NCBI RefSeq assembly: GCF_009765865.1
Contig: NZ_LMUQ01000039.1
Location: 97,423 to 161,422 of the forward strand
Reading direction: 5' to 3'
DNA: 64,000 bases
Source of the DNA: Acidisoma sp. L85
GTDB taxonomy: Bacteria > Pseudomonadota > Alphaproteobacteria > Acetobacterales > Acetobacteraceae
The notes beneath the pieces were generated by a model. That model was not told where the DNA came from. It worked only from the letters and a program-made list of their open reading frames with translations, and made no database searches. Below are positions 26,466 through 35,551 of the stretch, piece after piece; position 1 is the first letter of the stretch, and every line of letters begins with the position of its first letter. The translations under genes were made by a program, and so were the position numbers.

Positions 26466-27794
26466 ATGATGCAGCGACTTCTCTCGAGGCGCGTGACGCG
26501 CGCCGCGGCACCGCTTCTCGCGCTGCCGTTCCTTGCTATCTCGGTTCCCGCCTTCGCCGCGGATGCCCCGAAGATAGACACGGGCAACACTGCCTGGATG
26601 CTGGCATCCACCGCGCTCGTTCTCATGATGACCATTCCAGGCCTTGGCCTGTTTTACGCTGGTATGGTGCGTAAGAAGAATGTGCTGGCGACGCTGGCGC
26701 AATCCTTCGCCATCTGCTGCCTTGTCACGATCGTCTGGTGCGTGGTCGGCTACAGCCTCGCCTTCACCCCCGGCAACGCCTATATCGGCGACCTTTCGCG
26801 CTTCATGCTGAATGGCTTTGGCGCCAACTGGAACAAGGACTTCCTGCTGGGCGGCACGGTGGATCAGACGATCCCCGAAAGCGTCTACATGATGTTCCAG
26901 ATGACCTTCGCGATCATCACCCCGGCGCTGATCTGCGGCGCTTTCGCGGACCGCATGAAGTTCAGCGCAATGTGCATCTTCATGGTGGTGTGGTCGATCG
27001 TCGTCTACAGCCCGATCGCACATTGGGTGTGGTCGACGACCGGCTGGGCCGGAGCCGCTGGCGTGCTCGACTTCGCGGGCGGCACCGTCGTGCATATCAA
27101 TGCCGGTATCGCTGGCTTGATGTGTGCCATCGTGCTCGGCAAGCGCACCGGCTACGGCAGCGAGAATATGCATCCGTATAACGTGGGCTATTCGATGATC
27201 GGGGCGAGCTTGCTCTGGGTCGGCTGGTTCGGCTTCAACGCGGGTTCCGCGGTTGCCGCCAATGGCCGCGCCGGCATGGCGATGGCCGCGACTCAAATCG
27301 CGACCGCCGCGGCGGCGCTCGGCTGGATGTTTGCCGAGTGGATCATCCGCGGCAAGCCGAGCCTCCTCGGCATTGTTTCTGGCGCCGTCGCCGGTCTCGT
27401 CGCGATTACGCCGGCTTCGGGATTCGTGTTGCCTGGTCCGTCCATCATTATCGGCGTCGCCGCCGGCGTCGGCTGCTTCTTCGCCGCGACCACGATGAAG
27501 AACTTCCTCGGCTACGACGACAGCCTGGATTGCTGGGGCGTACATGGCATCGGAGGTATTATAGGTGCTTTGCTTACCGGAGTATTCGCCTTCGGTCCGC
27601 TGTACGGAGGATCGGGAGGAAGTCTCCATCAGCTCATGATCCAATGCGAAGGCATTGGCGCCACACTGATCTGGAGCGGAGTGCTCTCCTTCGTCATTCT
27701 CAAGATCATCGACATGACCATCGGCCTCCGCGTCTCGCGGGACGACGAGGTGGAGGGTCTCGACATCACCATGCACGGCGAGCAGATCGTCTAA
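26466..27794 (+). CDS. amtB: Ammonium transporter
   Basis: A 442-residue channel with a cleavable signal (ending FAA-DA) and about eleven helices. Amt landmarks are present: DTGNTAWMLASTALVLMMT near the start, the WSIVVYSPIAHWVWS region and the LGYDDSLDCWGVHGIGG segment carrying one of the two pore histidines. It is co-transcribed with glnK. An intrinsic terminator follows the stop by 28 bases. Confidence 0.96.
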   Translation: MMQRLLSRRVTRAAAPLLALPFLAISVPAFAADAPKIDTGNTAWMLASTALVLMMTIPGLGLFYAGMVRKKNVLATLAQSFAICCLVTIVWCVVGYSLAFTPGNAYIGDLSRFMLNGFGANWNKDFLLGGTVDQTIPESVYMMFQMTFAIITPALICGAFADRMKFSAMCIFMVVWSIVVYSPIAHWVWSTTGWAGAAGVLDFAGGTVVHINAGIAGLMCAIVLGKRTGYGSENMHPYNVGYSMIGASLLWVGWFGFNAGSAVAANGRAGMAMAATQIATAAAALGWMFAEWIIRGKPSLLGIVSGAVAGLVAITPASGFVLPGPSIIIGVAAGVGCFFAATTMKNFLGYDDSLDCWGVHGIGGIIGALLTGVFAFGPLYGGSGGSLHQLMIQCEGIGATLIWSGVLSFVILKIIDMTIGLRVSRDDEVEGLDITMHGEQIV

Positions 27795-27822
27795 CTTCGG
27801 CTGCTGTTCGGTTGGCAAAAGG

Positions 27823-27849
27823 GAGCGCCTCGCAAGGGCGCTCTTTTTT
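27823..27849 (+). terminator. Rho-independent terminator after amtB
   Basis: GAGCGCC (27823-27829) pairs with GGCGCTC (27837-27843) across a seven-base loop and is followed by six Ts. Confidence 0.93.
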
Positions 27850-27917
27850 GTTGGTGCGGCGCAGTTCGGGCCAAACTAGAGCGTGATGATCGGACGTTGA
27901 ACCGCGACCTAAAGATT

Positions 27918-28002
27918 CGTCATGGCACGCGAAGGCGTGCCATCCACGCCTTCTTCGTTGCGCAAGCAAGGCGTGGATGCTCGGCCTTCGCCGAGCATGA
28001 CG
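27918..28002. repeat. Dispersed multi-hairpin palindromic element, copy 3 (most regular)
   Basis: Outer CGTCATG (27918-27924) pairs with CATGACG (27996-28002). Arm 1 is ATGGCACGC/GCGTGCCAT (27922-27943, loop GAAG). The central arm is a perfect 11-base pair, ATCCACGCCTT (27942-27952) with AAGGCGTGGAT (27968-27978). Arm 3 is ATGCTCGGC/GCCGAGCAT (27977-27998, loop CTTC). Folded, it gives three arms on a closing stem. It lies between convergent amtB and a GH13 gene. Confidence 0.8.
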
Positions 28003-28036
28003 TGGTAGCTCAAAAACAGATCGAAGGCATCCCGAA

Positions 28037-29701
28037 CTAAACGTCGCTCCGACGAAGCAGATAGTCGAGGCCACCGACGCGGAACCAGCGATAGCCATAA
28101 GGTTCGAGCAGCACGCTGTGCCGCCCGTTCGTCCCTGGCTCGCTGTGATCGTTGGACAGCAAATTCACCAGCAGGCTATCATGCGTTCCCTCCGCGCCGG
28201 GCCGCAGCGTCACTTCCCGCGGAACCGCGCCGAAATTGTGCAGGAACAGCACGGCATTGCCTCGCCAATCGTAACGCATCGCCAGCACCTCGTCGGTGTC
28301 GACGCGTAGAATAGCGAAGGTCCCCCAGCCGATCTCCGGAACCTCCTTTCGCATGCGGATGATCCGCTCCATCCAATTCAGCATCGAGTCCGGATCACGG
28401 CGCTGGTCAGCGACGTTCACATGCTCATACGAATACGCGCCGTCGCCAATCACCGGCAGAACGGGCGAGTCACTATACGTAAACCCGCCCTGCGCCTCAG
28501 ATGACCATTGCATCGGCGTCCTAGCGCAATTGCGCTCGGGCAGACTGAGATCGTCACCCATGCCGATTTCGTCGCCGTAGCGAACGACCGGCGTGCCCGG
28601 CAGCGTCATCATCAGGCTATAGGCCATCTCCAACCGCCGCCGGTCGCCTTGCAGCATGGGCGCCAGGCGGCGGCGGATCCCGCGATTATAGAGCTGCATA
28701 TTCTTGTCCGGCCCGAAAGCGGCGAACACCACGTCCCGCTGGGTTTTGGTCAGGCGTCCGAGATCAAGTTCGTCATGGTTGCGCAGGAACAGGCCCCATT
28801 GCGCGGTCGCCGGCCGCGGTTCGGTCGCCTTCAGCGCGCGTGCCAGGGGGCGCGTGTCGGAGCTGGCCAGTGCATAAAACAGATGCTGATTGACCTGGAA
28901 ATTGAACATCATCTGCATGCGTTCGCCGGTCTCTCCGAAATATTCCATGTCGGTATTCGGCAAGACATTCGCCTCGCCGAGAATGATCGCCTCGCCCTGC
29001 CGCCACTGCAGGAACTCGCGAAAACTCCGCAGCATGTCGTATTGCTCAACCGGCTTCGTGATTCCTGCGCCCTTGCGGGCAATCACGAACGGCACCGCAT
29101 CCATCCGGAAGCCGGAGACGCCGAGCTGCAGCCAGAATCCCATGATCTTGAGGATCTCCGCCTGGACAACGGGATTCGCCGTGTCGAGATCGGGCTGAAA
29201 TTCGTAGAAGCGGTGGAAATACCAGGCTTTCGCGAGCGGATCACGCGTCCAGGTCGATTTCTGCACGCCGGGGAAGACCACGCCATCCTCGCTATGCGCC
29301 GGCTTCTTCTCCGACCACACATACCAGTCGCGATAGCGGGACTTCGGGTCGCGCCTAGCCTCCTGGAACCAAGCATGCTGATCGGAGGTGTGATTGACCA
29401 CCAGATCGATCAGCACCCGCATGCCGCGCTGTTTGCACCCATTGGTGAATTCAACGAAGTCGCCAAGCGTGCCGAAGCGCGGATCGACCCCGTAGTAATC
29501 CGCCACATCATAACCGTTGTCGCGCTGCGGCGAGGGCTGGAACGGCATCAGCCAGATTGCCGTTACACCGAGGCCCTGCAGATAGTCCAGCCGGCGGATC
29601 AGGCCTTTGAAGTCCCCGACCCCATCGCCATCCGCATCCATGAAGGTGCCGACCGACAGGCAGTAGATGATCGCGTTCTTGTACCACAGGTCGTTGATCA
29701 T
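28037..29701 (-). CDS. GH13 alpha-amylase family protein, trehalose synthase-like
   Basis: A 554-residue GH13 enzyme. The triad is D201 (GFRMDAVPF), E243 (ILGEANVLP) and D310 (LRNHDELD). The opening WYKNAIIYCLSVGTFMDADGDGVGDFKGL and the ERNCARTPMQWS segment are most like trehalose synthase (maltose to trehalose isomerase), but neither TreS-type maltokinase fusion nor a Pep2-like gene is present. An internal ATG at 29701 leaves a 79-base divergent promoter space; the longer frame to 29764 would leave 16. It is divergent from a second GH13 gene. Confidence 0.85.
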   Translation of the reverse strand: MINDLWYKNAIIYCLSVGTFMDADGDGVGDFKGLIRRLDYLQGLGVTAIWLMPFQPSPQRDNGYDVADYYGVDPRFGTLGDFVEFTNGCKQRGMRVLIDLVVNHTSDQHAWFQEARRDPKSRYRDWYVWSEKKPAHSEDGVVFPGVQKSTWTRDPLAKAWYFHRFYEFQPDLDTANPVVQAEILKIMGFWLQLGVSGFRMDAVPFVIARKGAGITKPVEQYDMLRSFREFLQWRQGEAIILGEANVLPNTDMEYFGETGERMQMMFNFQVNQHLFYALASSDTRPLARALKATEPRPATAQWGLFLRNHDELDLGRLTKTQRDVVFAAFGPDKNMQLYNRGIRRRLAPMLQGDRRRLEMAYSLMMTLPGTPVVRYGDEIGMGDDLSLPERNCARTPMQWSSEAQGGFTYSDSPVLPVIGDGAYSYEHVNVADQRRDPDSMLNWMERIIRMRKEVPEIGWGTFAILRVDTDEVLAMRYDWRGNAVLFLHNFGAVPREVTLRPGAEGTHDSLLVNLLSNDHSEPGTNGRHSVLLEPYGYRWFRVGGLDYLLRRSDV

Positions 29702-29780
29702 GCGTCCATCCCTGCCATCTCTTGGGGCGGGCGACGTGATCGCCGCCGCCGTCCGGTCTGACATGAGGTGGAGTGCGTGA

Positions 29781-31361
29781 ATGGAAATGGCTTGGTGGCA
29801 GCGCGGGATCGTTTATCAGGTCTATCCGCGATCATTCCAGGATACCAACGGGGATGGCGTCGGCGACCTCCGGGGGATTGCCGAGCGACTGGATTATCTG
29901 GTTTCGCTTGGCGTGGATGCGGTCTGGCTCTCGCCGATCTACCCCTCGCCAATGGCGGATTTCGGCTACGACGTCGCCGATTACTGCGGGATCGATCCGA
30001 TCTTCGGCACGATGGCGGATTTCGACGCGCTAGTGGCCCGTGCCCATGGCCTAGGACTGAAGCTCATCCTGGACTTCGTGCCCAACCATACCTCCGACCA
30101 GCACCCCTGGTTCCTCGACAGCTCCGCGAGCCGGACATCCCCACACCGCGACTGGTATCTCTGGCGCGACCCGGCGCCCGATGGAGGACCGCCCAACAAC
30201 TGGCTGAGCAATTTCGGCGGTCTTGGCTGGACGCTGGATGAGCGCACCGGCCAATACTATTACCACTCCTTCCTGCCGCAGCAGCCCGACCTCAACTGGC
30301 GCAATCCGGCGGTGCGGGCGGCCATGGCTGATGCGCTGCGTTTCTGGCTCAACCGCGGGGTGGATGGATTCCGCGTCGATGTCATGTGGATGATGATCAA
30401 GGACGACCAGTTCCGCGACAATCCGCCGAACCCGGACTACACACCCGGCGGCTCGTCTCATGACAGGCTGATCCCGCTGTACACCGCCGATCGGCCCGAG
30501 GTGCATGATGTCGTCGCCGGATTGCGCAGGGTTCTCGACGAATATCCTGATCGCGTCATGATCGGTGAACTCTACCTGCCGATCGATCGGCTGGTGACCT
30601 ATTACGGTCCGAATCTCGACGGCGCCCAGCTGCCCTTCAACTTCCAGCTGCTGCTGAGCGCCTGGAACGCGGCGACCATCGCGGCCATCATCGAGACCTA
30701 CGAGGCGGCCTTGCCGGCGGGTGGCTGGCCTAACTGGGTGCTCGGCAACCACGATCGTCCCCGCATCGCGAGCCGGATCGGCGCGGCCCAGGCAAGGGTC
30801 GCCGCGATGTTGCTGCTGACCCTGCGTGGCACGCCGACGATCTTCTACGGCGAGGAGATCGGCATGGAGGATGTGCCGATCCCACCAGCGGAGGTGCAGG
30901 ACCCGGCGGAAAAGCGCGAGCCCGGCCGTGGCCTGGGGCGCGATCCGGAGCGGACCCCGATGCTTTGGGATGGCTCGTCCGGCCATGGCTTCAGCACCGG
31001 CACCCCCTGGCTGCGCTTCGGCGCGCAGGCCACCGATGCGGCGAGACAGGCGGCTGACCCCACCTCCATGCTGGCTCTCTACCGCGAACTCATCGCACTT
31101 CGCCGGGGGAGCCCGGCCCTGCTGCATGGCCGAGTGGCTCACGTAGTGGCGGATGGCGACGTGCTCTCGTACGAACGCCACAGCGACACTCAGCGACTCG
31201 CCATTTTCCTCAACCTCGGAGAGACGCCCCGAAGCATCTACACCTCGGCGGGCAAAATCATCCTCTCTACCCAAGGGCGCGGCGAGACTTTGGCTGGCGA
31301 GACCACCCTCGGAGGATCGGAAGCGATTGTCGTCGAGATCCGGGCATCAGATCAGCCATAG
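29781..31361 (+). CDS. GH13 alpha-glucosidase/oligo-1,6-glucosidase-like
   Basis: A 526-residue GH13 hydrolase. GAGGTGGAG precedes the ATG. The (beta/alpha)8 barrel has the triad D200 (GFRVDVMWM), E263 (IGELYLP) and D324 (GNHDRPR). The opening WWQRGIVYQVYPRSFQDTNGDGVGDLRGI is the hallmark of alpha-glucosidases acting on malto- or isomalto-oligosaccharides or trehalulose-type sugars. No signal peptide, so it acts in the cytoplasm. It is divergent from the trehalose-synthase-like gene, and the two may process related glucosides. Confidence 0.9.
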   Translation: MEMAWWQRGIVYQVYPRSFQDTNGDGVGDLRGIAERLDYLVSLGVDAVWLSPIYPSPMADFGYDVADYCGIDPIFGTMADFDALVARAHGLGLKLILDFVPNHTSDQHPWFLDSSASRTSPHRDWYLWRDPAPDGGPPNNWLSNFGGLGWTLDERTGQYYYHSFLPQQPDLNWRNPAVRAAMADALRFWLNRGVDGFRVDVMWMMIKDDQFRDNPPNPDYTPGGSSHDRLIPLYTADRPEVHDVVAGLRRVLDEYPDRVMIGELYLPIDRLVTYYGPNLDGAQLPFNFQLLLSAWNAATIAAIIETYEAALPAGGWPNWVLGNHDRPRIASRIGAAQARVAAMLLLTLRGTPTIFYGEEIGMEDVPIPPAEVQDPAEKREPGRGLGRDPERTPMLWDGSSGHGFSTGTPWLRFGAQATDAARQAADPTSMLALYRELIALRRGSPALLHGRVAHVVADGDVLSYERHSDTQRLAIFLNLGETPRSIYTSAGKIILSTQGRGETLAGETTLGGSEAIVVEIRASDQP

Positions 31362-31403
31362 GACGCCGTTGAGATCTGCTGCGCCGCACCAATTTCCTGC
31401 CGC

Positions 31404-32192
31404 ATGCGCTTGTTCGAAACTTCGTTGCTGCTGTTCCTGGTCTTCTACCCGCTGCCGCTCGGCATCTCGGCGGTGCTCTACCGGCTCAAGGGCGTCGGCG
31501 CGGGATGGCGGACGGCGGACCGGTCGAGCATCGGCCACCTGCCGCCGGCCAGCCGCCATCCGCAGGCCGTGGTTCGCATCTTCGCCGCGCAGACGGTCCG
31601 CTGGCGCGGCATCTTCGCGACCCATTGCTGGATCGTCTTCAAGCCCACCGGCGCTGCCACCTATACCCGCTACGACTACACGGCCTGGGGCGACCCGATC
31701 CGCCTGAACGGCTTCGAGCCCGACGGGCGCTGGTTCGGACAGCGCCCAGAGGTGGTCTTCGCGACCGACGGCGCCGCCGCCGCCGCCCTGATCCCGCGCG
31801 TGCAGGCGGCAATCCAGGGCTATGCCCTAAGGAACCATGGCGACTACCGCGCCTGGCCTGGTCCGAACTCCAACACCTTCGTCGCCGCCATTATCGACGC
31901 GGTGCCGGAAATCCGCGCTGCTTTGCCGCCCACGGCGATCGGCAAGGACTTCCCCTATGACGGCCGCTGGCTGCGCCGAGCCCCCTCCGCCACCGGCTTA
32001 CGCCTCACCATCGGCGGCTATCTCGGCGTGACGCTGGCCTGGGTTGAGGGCGTCGAGGTCAATATCCTCGGCGCCGTCGCTGGTCTCGATCTCAGGCGCC
32101 CGGCGATCAAGCTTCCCGGCCTCGGTCGCCTCGGCATGCGCGGGCCGGACGGACCGGCGGCACCGCTGGTCAATGCCGTGGCGCCGGGCTGA
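31404..32192 (+). CDS. DUF3750 family protein
   Basis: A 262-residue protein with an N-terminal hydrophobic helix (SLLLFLVFYPLPLGISAVL). The centre contains FATHCWIVFKP and GPNSNTFVAAIIDAVPEI, which resemble papain/NlpC-like catalytic surroundings, with C and H positions, but I cannot prove an active site. The family is found mainly in alphaproteobacteria and has no established function. It is followed by the TehA-like gene after 48 bases. Confidence 0.75.
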   Translation: MRLFETSLLLFLVFYPLPLGISAVLYRLKGVGAGWRTADRSSIGHLPPASRHPQAVVRIFAAQTVRWRGIFATHCWIVFKPTGAATYTRYDYTAWGDPIRLNGFEPDGRWFGQRPEVVFATDGAAAAALIPRVQAAIQGYALRNHGDYRAWPGPNSNTFVAAIIDAVPEIRAALPPTAIGKDFPYDGRWLRRAPSATGLRLTIGGYLGVTLAWVEGVEVNILGAVAGLDLRRPAIKLPGLGRLGMRGPDGPAAPLVNAVAPG

Positions 32193-32240
32193 CAAAACCG
32201 CCATAGCTTGAGGCTTGTCCCGGAGAGCAGGCCGCCACGG

Positions 32241-33194
32241 ATGTCTTCACGGATCGCCTTGCCGATGATCCCGGCAGCCCTCTTCGGCATCGTATTGGGC
32301 GTCGCGGGCCTCGGTTTCGACTGGCGCTCCGCCCATCGAGCCTGGGGATTGCCGAGCGCTGTCGGCGAGACGATCCTCGCGATCGCCGCCATCATCTGGG
32401 CTGTGCTGATCGTCCTTTATACCGCCAAGTGCATCTTCGCGCGTGACGCCGCGCTGGTCGAACTCGGCCACCCCGTGCAGTGCTGCTTCTTCGGGCTGAT
32501 CGGCGTCGCGACCATGTTGATCGCGGGGGCCGCCCTGCCATATTCCCGAGCGATGGCCTGGGTCTTTTTCACGCCGGGCGCGCTTTTCACCCTGGGCTTC
32601 GCACTCTGGCGCACCGGTCTGCTGTGGCGCGGCGAGCGTGATCCTGGAACAACAACCGCGGTGCTGTATCTCCCCGCCGTCGCGGGGTCCTTCGTCACCG
32701 CTATCGTGGTCTCGGCACTCGGCTATCCCGACTGGGGTCAACTCGCCTTCGGGGCCGGCCTATTTTCCTGGATCGCCATCGAGTCGGTGTTGCTGCACAG
32801 GCTCTATACAGGGGCGGTCATGCCGGCAGCATTGCGACCGACTCTCGGCCTGCAGCTTGCGCCACCGGTGGTCGGTGCCGTCGCTTATCTCTACGTCTCA
32901 GGCGGTGCTCCGGACCTCGCGGCGCGCGCCATGCTGGGATATGGCCTGCTTCAGGCCCTGTTGCTCCTACGGGTGCTGCCTTGGATCACGGAGCAGCGCT
33001 TCGCCGCCTCCTATTGGGCCTTCAGCTTCGGCGTAACGGCGCTCGCCAATGCACCGCTAGTCATGGTGATCCACGGTGAAACCGGCGCTGTTGCCGAGCT
33101 TGCGCCGGTCTTGTTTTGCGCGGCGAATTTGGTCGTGGGCTTGCTTGCGATCCGCAGCCTTGTGCTGCTGCCTGGGAGCTTCAGGCGGAACTAG
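32241..33194 (+). CDS. TehA/SLAC1-family (TDT) membrane protein
   Basis: A 317-residue protein with about ten helices in the tellurite-resistance/dicarboxylate transporter (TDT) family. The N-terminal MSSRIALPMIPAALFGIVLG and the LRPTLGLQLAPPVVGAVAYL segment are typical of TehA and the plant anion channel SLAC1. Anion transport is the likely activity. I chose the ATG at 32241; a GTG-type start at 32208 is possible. It precedes the FAD-linked oxidase by 25 bases. Confidence 0.85.
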   Translation: MSSRIALPMIPAALFGIVLGVAGLGFDWRSAHRAWGLPSAVGETILAIAAIIWAVLIVLYTAKCIFARDAALVELGHPVQCCFFGLIGVATMLIAGAALPYSRAMAWVFFTPGALFTLGFALWRTGLLWRGERDPGTTTAVLYLPAVAGSFVTAIVVSALGYPDWGQLAFGAGLFSWIAIESVLLHRLYTGAVMPAALRPTLGLQLAPPVVGAVAYLYVSGGAPDLAARAMLGYGLLQALLLLRVLPWITEQRFAASYWAFSFGVTALANAPLVMVIHGETGAVAELAPVLFCAANLVVGLLAIRSLVLLPGSFRRN

Positions 33195-33219
33195 AACCGG
33201 CCAGTTTGGGGAGCGAGCG

Positions 33220-34458
33220 ATGGACTTCGAAAAGGGCGGCCTGTGGCGCAACTGGGTCGGCAACCAGTCCTGCATCAGCCGCTACAAGGGGGCGCCCGAG
33301 AGCGAGGCGCAGCTCGCCGAAATGATGGCCGAAGCCGATGCCCGCGACCTCAATCTTCGCGTTGCCGGCTCCGGCCATTCCTTCACGCCCGTCGTGGGCA
33401 CCAACGGGCTGCTGCTATCCCTCGCCAATCTGCGCGGCATCATTGATGTCGATGAAAGCCGTCACCGCGTAACGGTTGCCGCCGGCACGCGGATCGGGGA
33501 TCTCGGCCGTGCCCTGAAGGCGCGCGGCCTTTCCCTCACCAACCAGGGCGACATCGACACGCAGGCGATTGCCGGCGCGTTCACCACCGGCACGCATGGC
33601 ACTGGGTTGCGCCTTGGGAACCTGGCCTCGCAGATCGTCGGCCTGCGTCTGGTGCAAGCGGACGGCACCATCCTCGCGATCGACGAGAGCGACCCGGAAC
33701 TGCTGCATGCGGCCCAGGTCTCCGTCGGCACGCTGGGGGTAATTTCGGCGCTCACGCTGCAGACGATGCCGGCCTACAATCTGCACGAGCGGCTATGGCG
33801 CGATGATTTCGAGACCTGCATGGCGCGGCATGACGAACTCGCCGCCACCCACCGGCATTTCGGCTTCTTCTGGTGCCCGACTCCCGAAAGCCGCCATCTC
33901 TATTGCCTCGCCGATACCGCCGCGGTTTCCAGCACCGACAAAACCGCCGATGTCTGCGAGATGAAGGTGATGGACATTACCGAGGCGCCGCCGAAGGAAA
34001 GCCCCTTCGAGCGCGTCGCCTATAGTTCCGATGTGTATCCCATCGAATACGTGCCCAACTTCGTCGAGCTGGAATACGCGGTGCCGCTGGAACACGGCAA
34101 GGACGCCGTGCGGGCGGTGCGCGACCTCATGCTCACCAAACACACCAATTGCATCTTCCCGATCGAGTATCGCTTCACCGCCGGCGACCCGGCCTGGATG
34201 AGTCCCTTCCATCATCAGGACAGCATCACGCTTTCGGTGTCCGGCGGTCCCGGCATCGACTATTGGGACTTCCTCCGCGACACGGACACGATCCTGCGCC
34301 GCTACAAGTCCCGACCGCATTGGGGCAAGATGCATTTCCTCGACACGGAGGATGTGACGCAGATCTATCCCCGCGCCGAGGATTTCCGCGCGCTCCGCCG
34401 CCGCCTCGATCCCCAGGGCCGCTTCCTCAACGACCATCTGCGCATGCTGCTGGGGTGA
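33220..34458 (+). CDS. FAD-linked sugar-1,4-lactone oxidase (ALO/gulonolactone oxidase family)
   Basis: A 412-residue flavoprotein of the D-arabinono-lactone oxidase group. The start is the ATG at 33220 preceded by GGGGAG; upstream in-frame codons are in the TehA-like gene. The FAD-binding PCMH segment is seen in RVAGSGHSFTPVVGTNG and IAGAFTTGTHGTGLRLGNLA, and the ALO C-terminal domain has HWGKMHFLDTEDVTQIYP. Oxidation of an aldono-lactone or a related sugar is likely, in line with other sugar-acid genes in the window. Absence of a signal peptide suggests a cytoplasmic enzyme. Confidence 0.88.
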   Translation: MDFEKGGLWRNWVGNQSCISRYKGAPESEAQLAEMMAEADARDLNLRVAGSGHSFTPVVGTNGLLLSLANLRGIIDVDESRHRVTVAAGTRIGDLGRALKARGLSLTNQGDIDTQAIAGAFTTGTHGTGLRLGNLASQIVGLRLVQADGTILAIDESDPELLHAAQVSVGTLGVISALTLQTMPAYNLHERLWRDDFETCMARHDELAATHRHFGFFWCPTPESRHLYCLADTAAVSSTDKTADVCEMKVMDITEAPPKESPFERVAYSSDVYPIEYVPNFVELEYAVPLEHGKDAVRAVRDLMLTKHTNCIFPIEYRFTAGDPAWMSPFHHQDSITLSVSGGPGIDYWDFLRDTDTILRRYKSRPHWGKMHFLDTEDVTQIYPRAEDFRALRRRLDPQGRFLNDHLRMLLG

Positions 34459-34460
34459 GC

Positions 34461-34772
34461 CTAGCCATGCAAGGCGGCGTGCGTCAGCCCCCACACGTGC
34501 TGGCGTTGCTCGTCTGGTGGTAGCGTGTCCAGTGAGACGCCGTTCACGAATATTGTCGGTGATGGTCCGGGGATCAGCCGATAGTGCTTCAGGTGCAGCA
34601 GGTGGCTCGGAGGTGCCCCGTTCAAGGTGCCTTTGGACGTCACGTCTATCTCGCCATTGGCGTGACGTACCGCTGTGTAGCCGATCATAGCACTTTCCGG
34701 TGTTATCACACTAAGCAGCAACGGCTGGTTAACGTTCGGGACGAGCTGCGATATATTTTGGATCGCAGGCAA
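34461..34772 (-). CDS. Hypothetical protein, possibly the 3' part of a broken gene
   Basis: A 103-residue frame starting with TTG at 34772 and no clear ribosome-binding site. Its sequence (LLLSVITPESAMIGYTAVRH..HGEIDVT) looks protein-like but matches no family that I know. The same frame continues upstream, past a TGA at 34809-34811, into a second open piece at 34812-34961 that has a good start. The two could be one gene interrupted by the stop. Base composition is lower in GC than the surroundings. Confidence 0.45.
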   Translation of the reverse strand: MPAIQNISQLVPNVNQPLLLSVITPESAMIGYTAVRHANGEIDVTSKGTLNGAPPSHLLHLKHYRLIPGPSPTIFVNGVSLDTLPPDEQRQHVWGLTHAALHG

Positions 34773-34808
34773 GCAGTCGATTCGAAGTCTCGAACGATCC
34801 TTTGTATA

Positions 34809-34961
34809 TCATAGACGCATATTATTCGCCGCATCGGTCTTGATGTTCCGTTTGGGTTCGATCGATCCCAACCTTTCCTCGAAGAGATTGCACGGATCGC
34901 GCAATGATTCGGCCGAGGTTACCGTTTTAGCTGCGAAACCTGTTGCGAGAGTGGTGGTCAT
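34809..34961 (-). CDS. Short ORF in frame with the downstream hypothetical gene
   Basis: An ATG at 34961 with GAGGA five bases ahead opens a 50-residue frame (MTTTLATGFAAKTVTSAESL..) that ends at a TGA at 34809-34811. The reading frame then continues open to 34461. This is either a small gene or the 5' piece of a gene split by one stop codon. No family is recognised. Confidence 0.4.
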   Translation of the reverse strand: MTTTLATGFAAKTVTSAESLRDPCNLFEERLGSIEPKRNIKTDAANNMRL

Positions 34962-35296
34962 CTAGTCCTCATACCCGCCGTGTTGAATAACATCCCCCGC
35001 GCCATTGCTGAGACCCGCGCGGAACCGATTGGTTGCGAGAGAATGGGCCGACAGTTTTCGATCTAACGTGACTAACCTTTCCGAATAGCAAAGGCGGCCT
35101 GGACGGCACCCTCCCTGGCGCGATGTTCCAGGAGGGCGGCGTCTGCCGAGTCGGCCTCGCAAGACCGTCCCTGCCCAAGACTCGAGGAAGATCCATGGGC
35201 AGCACTGAACCGCGCGCGAGCAGGAACCCAGCCATCGGCCGATTATCGTTGCCAGCAACCTCTGCGGGTGGAATACTCGTATGTCCGCTACAGCCT
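34962..35296. other. Gene-free stretch upstream of the glycine riboswitch
   Basis: About 335 bases without a convincing gene. It should hold the promoter for the riboswitch-dadA transcript and that for the small ORF on the other strand. I see no certain -35/-10 pair. Composition is mixed, with GC lower than average in the left part. Confidence 0.5.
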
Positions 35297-35497
35297 TGCG
35301 GGAGAGACCGGACGGGGCCTTCAGCCTCCATCCGGCGCCGACGGAGCAACCTCCCGGAATCTCTCAGGCACCAAGGACCGCAAGGCCAGGACACTCTGGA
35401 GAGAGGTGCGATAAGGGCACCCACCGAAGGGGAAGCCGTGATCGCCGCGTGGCGATCGGGGTTACACTCTCAGGTAACGGGACAGAGGGGGGAGCCG
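35297..35497 (+). promoter_or_regulatory. Tandem glycine riboswitch
   Basis: Two adjacent glycine aptamers are recognisable by their conserved core strings. Aptamer 1 has GCCGACGGAGCAAC (35337-35350), CTCTCAGGCA (35361-35370) and AGGACCGC. The linker/P1 of the second reads GGACACTCTGGAGAG (35389-35403). Aptamer 2 has CCGAAGGGGAAGCC (35424-35437), CTCTCAGGTAA (35467-35477) and GGGACAGAGGGG (35479-35490). An intrinsic terminator follows immediately, so control is probably by transcription attenuation: glycine binding would favour read-through into the dehydrogenase gene if, as usual, it is an ON switch. Confidence 0.93.
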
Positions 35498-35521
35498 ACT
35501 GGACATGCGTGTCCAGTTTTT
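35498..35521 (+). terminator. Intrinsic terminator of the riboswitch expression platform
   Basis: ACTGGACA (35498-35505) pairs perfectly with TGTCCAGT (35510-35517) over a TGCG loop and is followed by TTTT. It begins right after aptamer 2, before the dadA start at 35552. Confidence 0.9.
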
Positions 35522-35551
35522 ATCGTCTCTCTCTCGCCCGGAGGTCGCCTT

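Noticed and set aside
28508-29761. 417-codon plus-strand frame opposite the trehalose-synthase-like gene
   Set aside because: Shadow of a well-supported GH13 gene with intact catalytic motifs.
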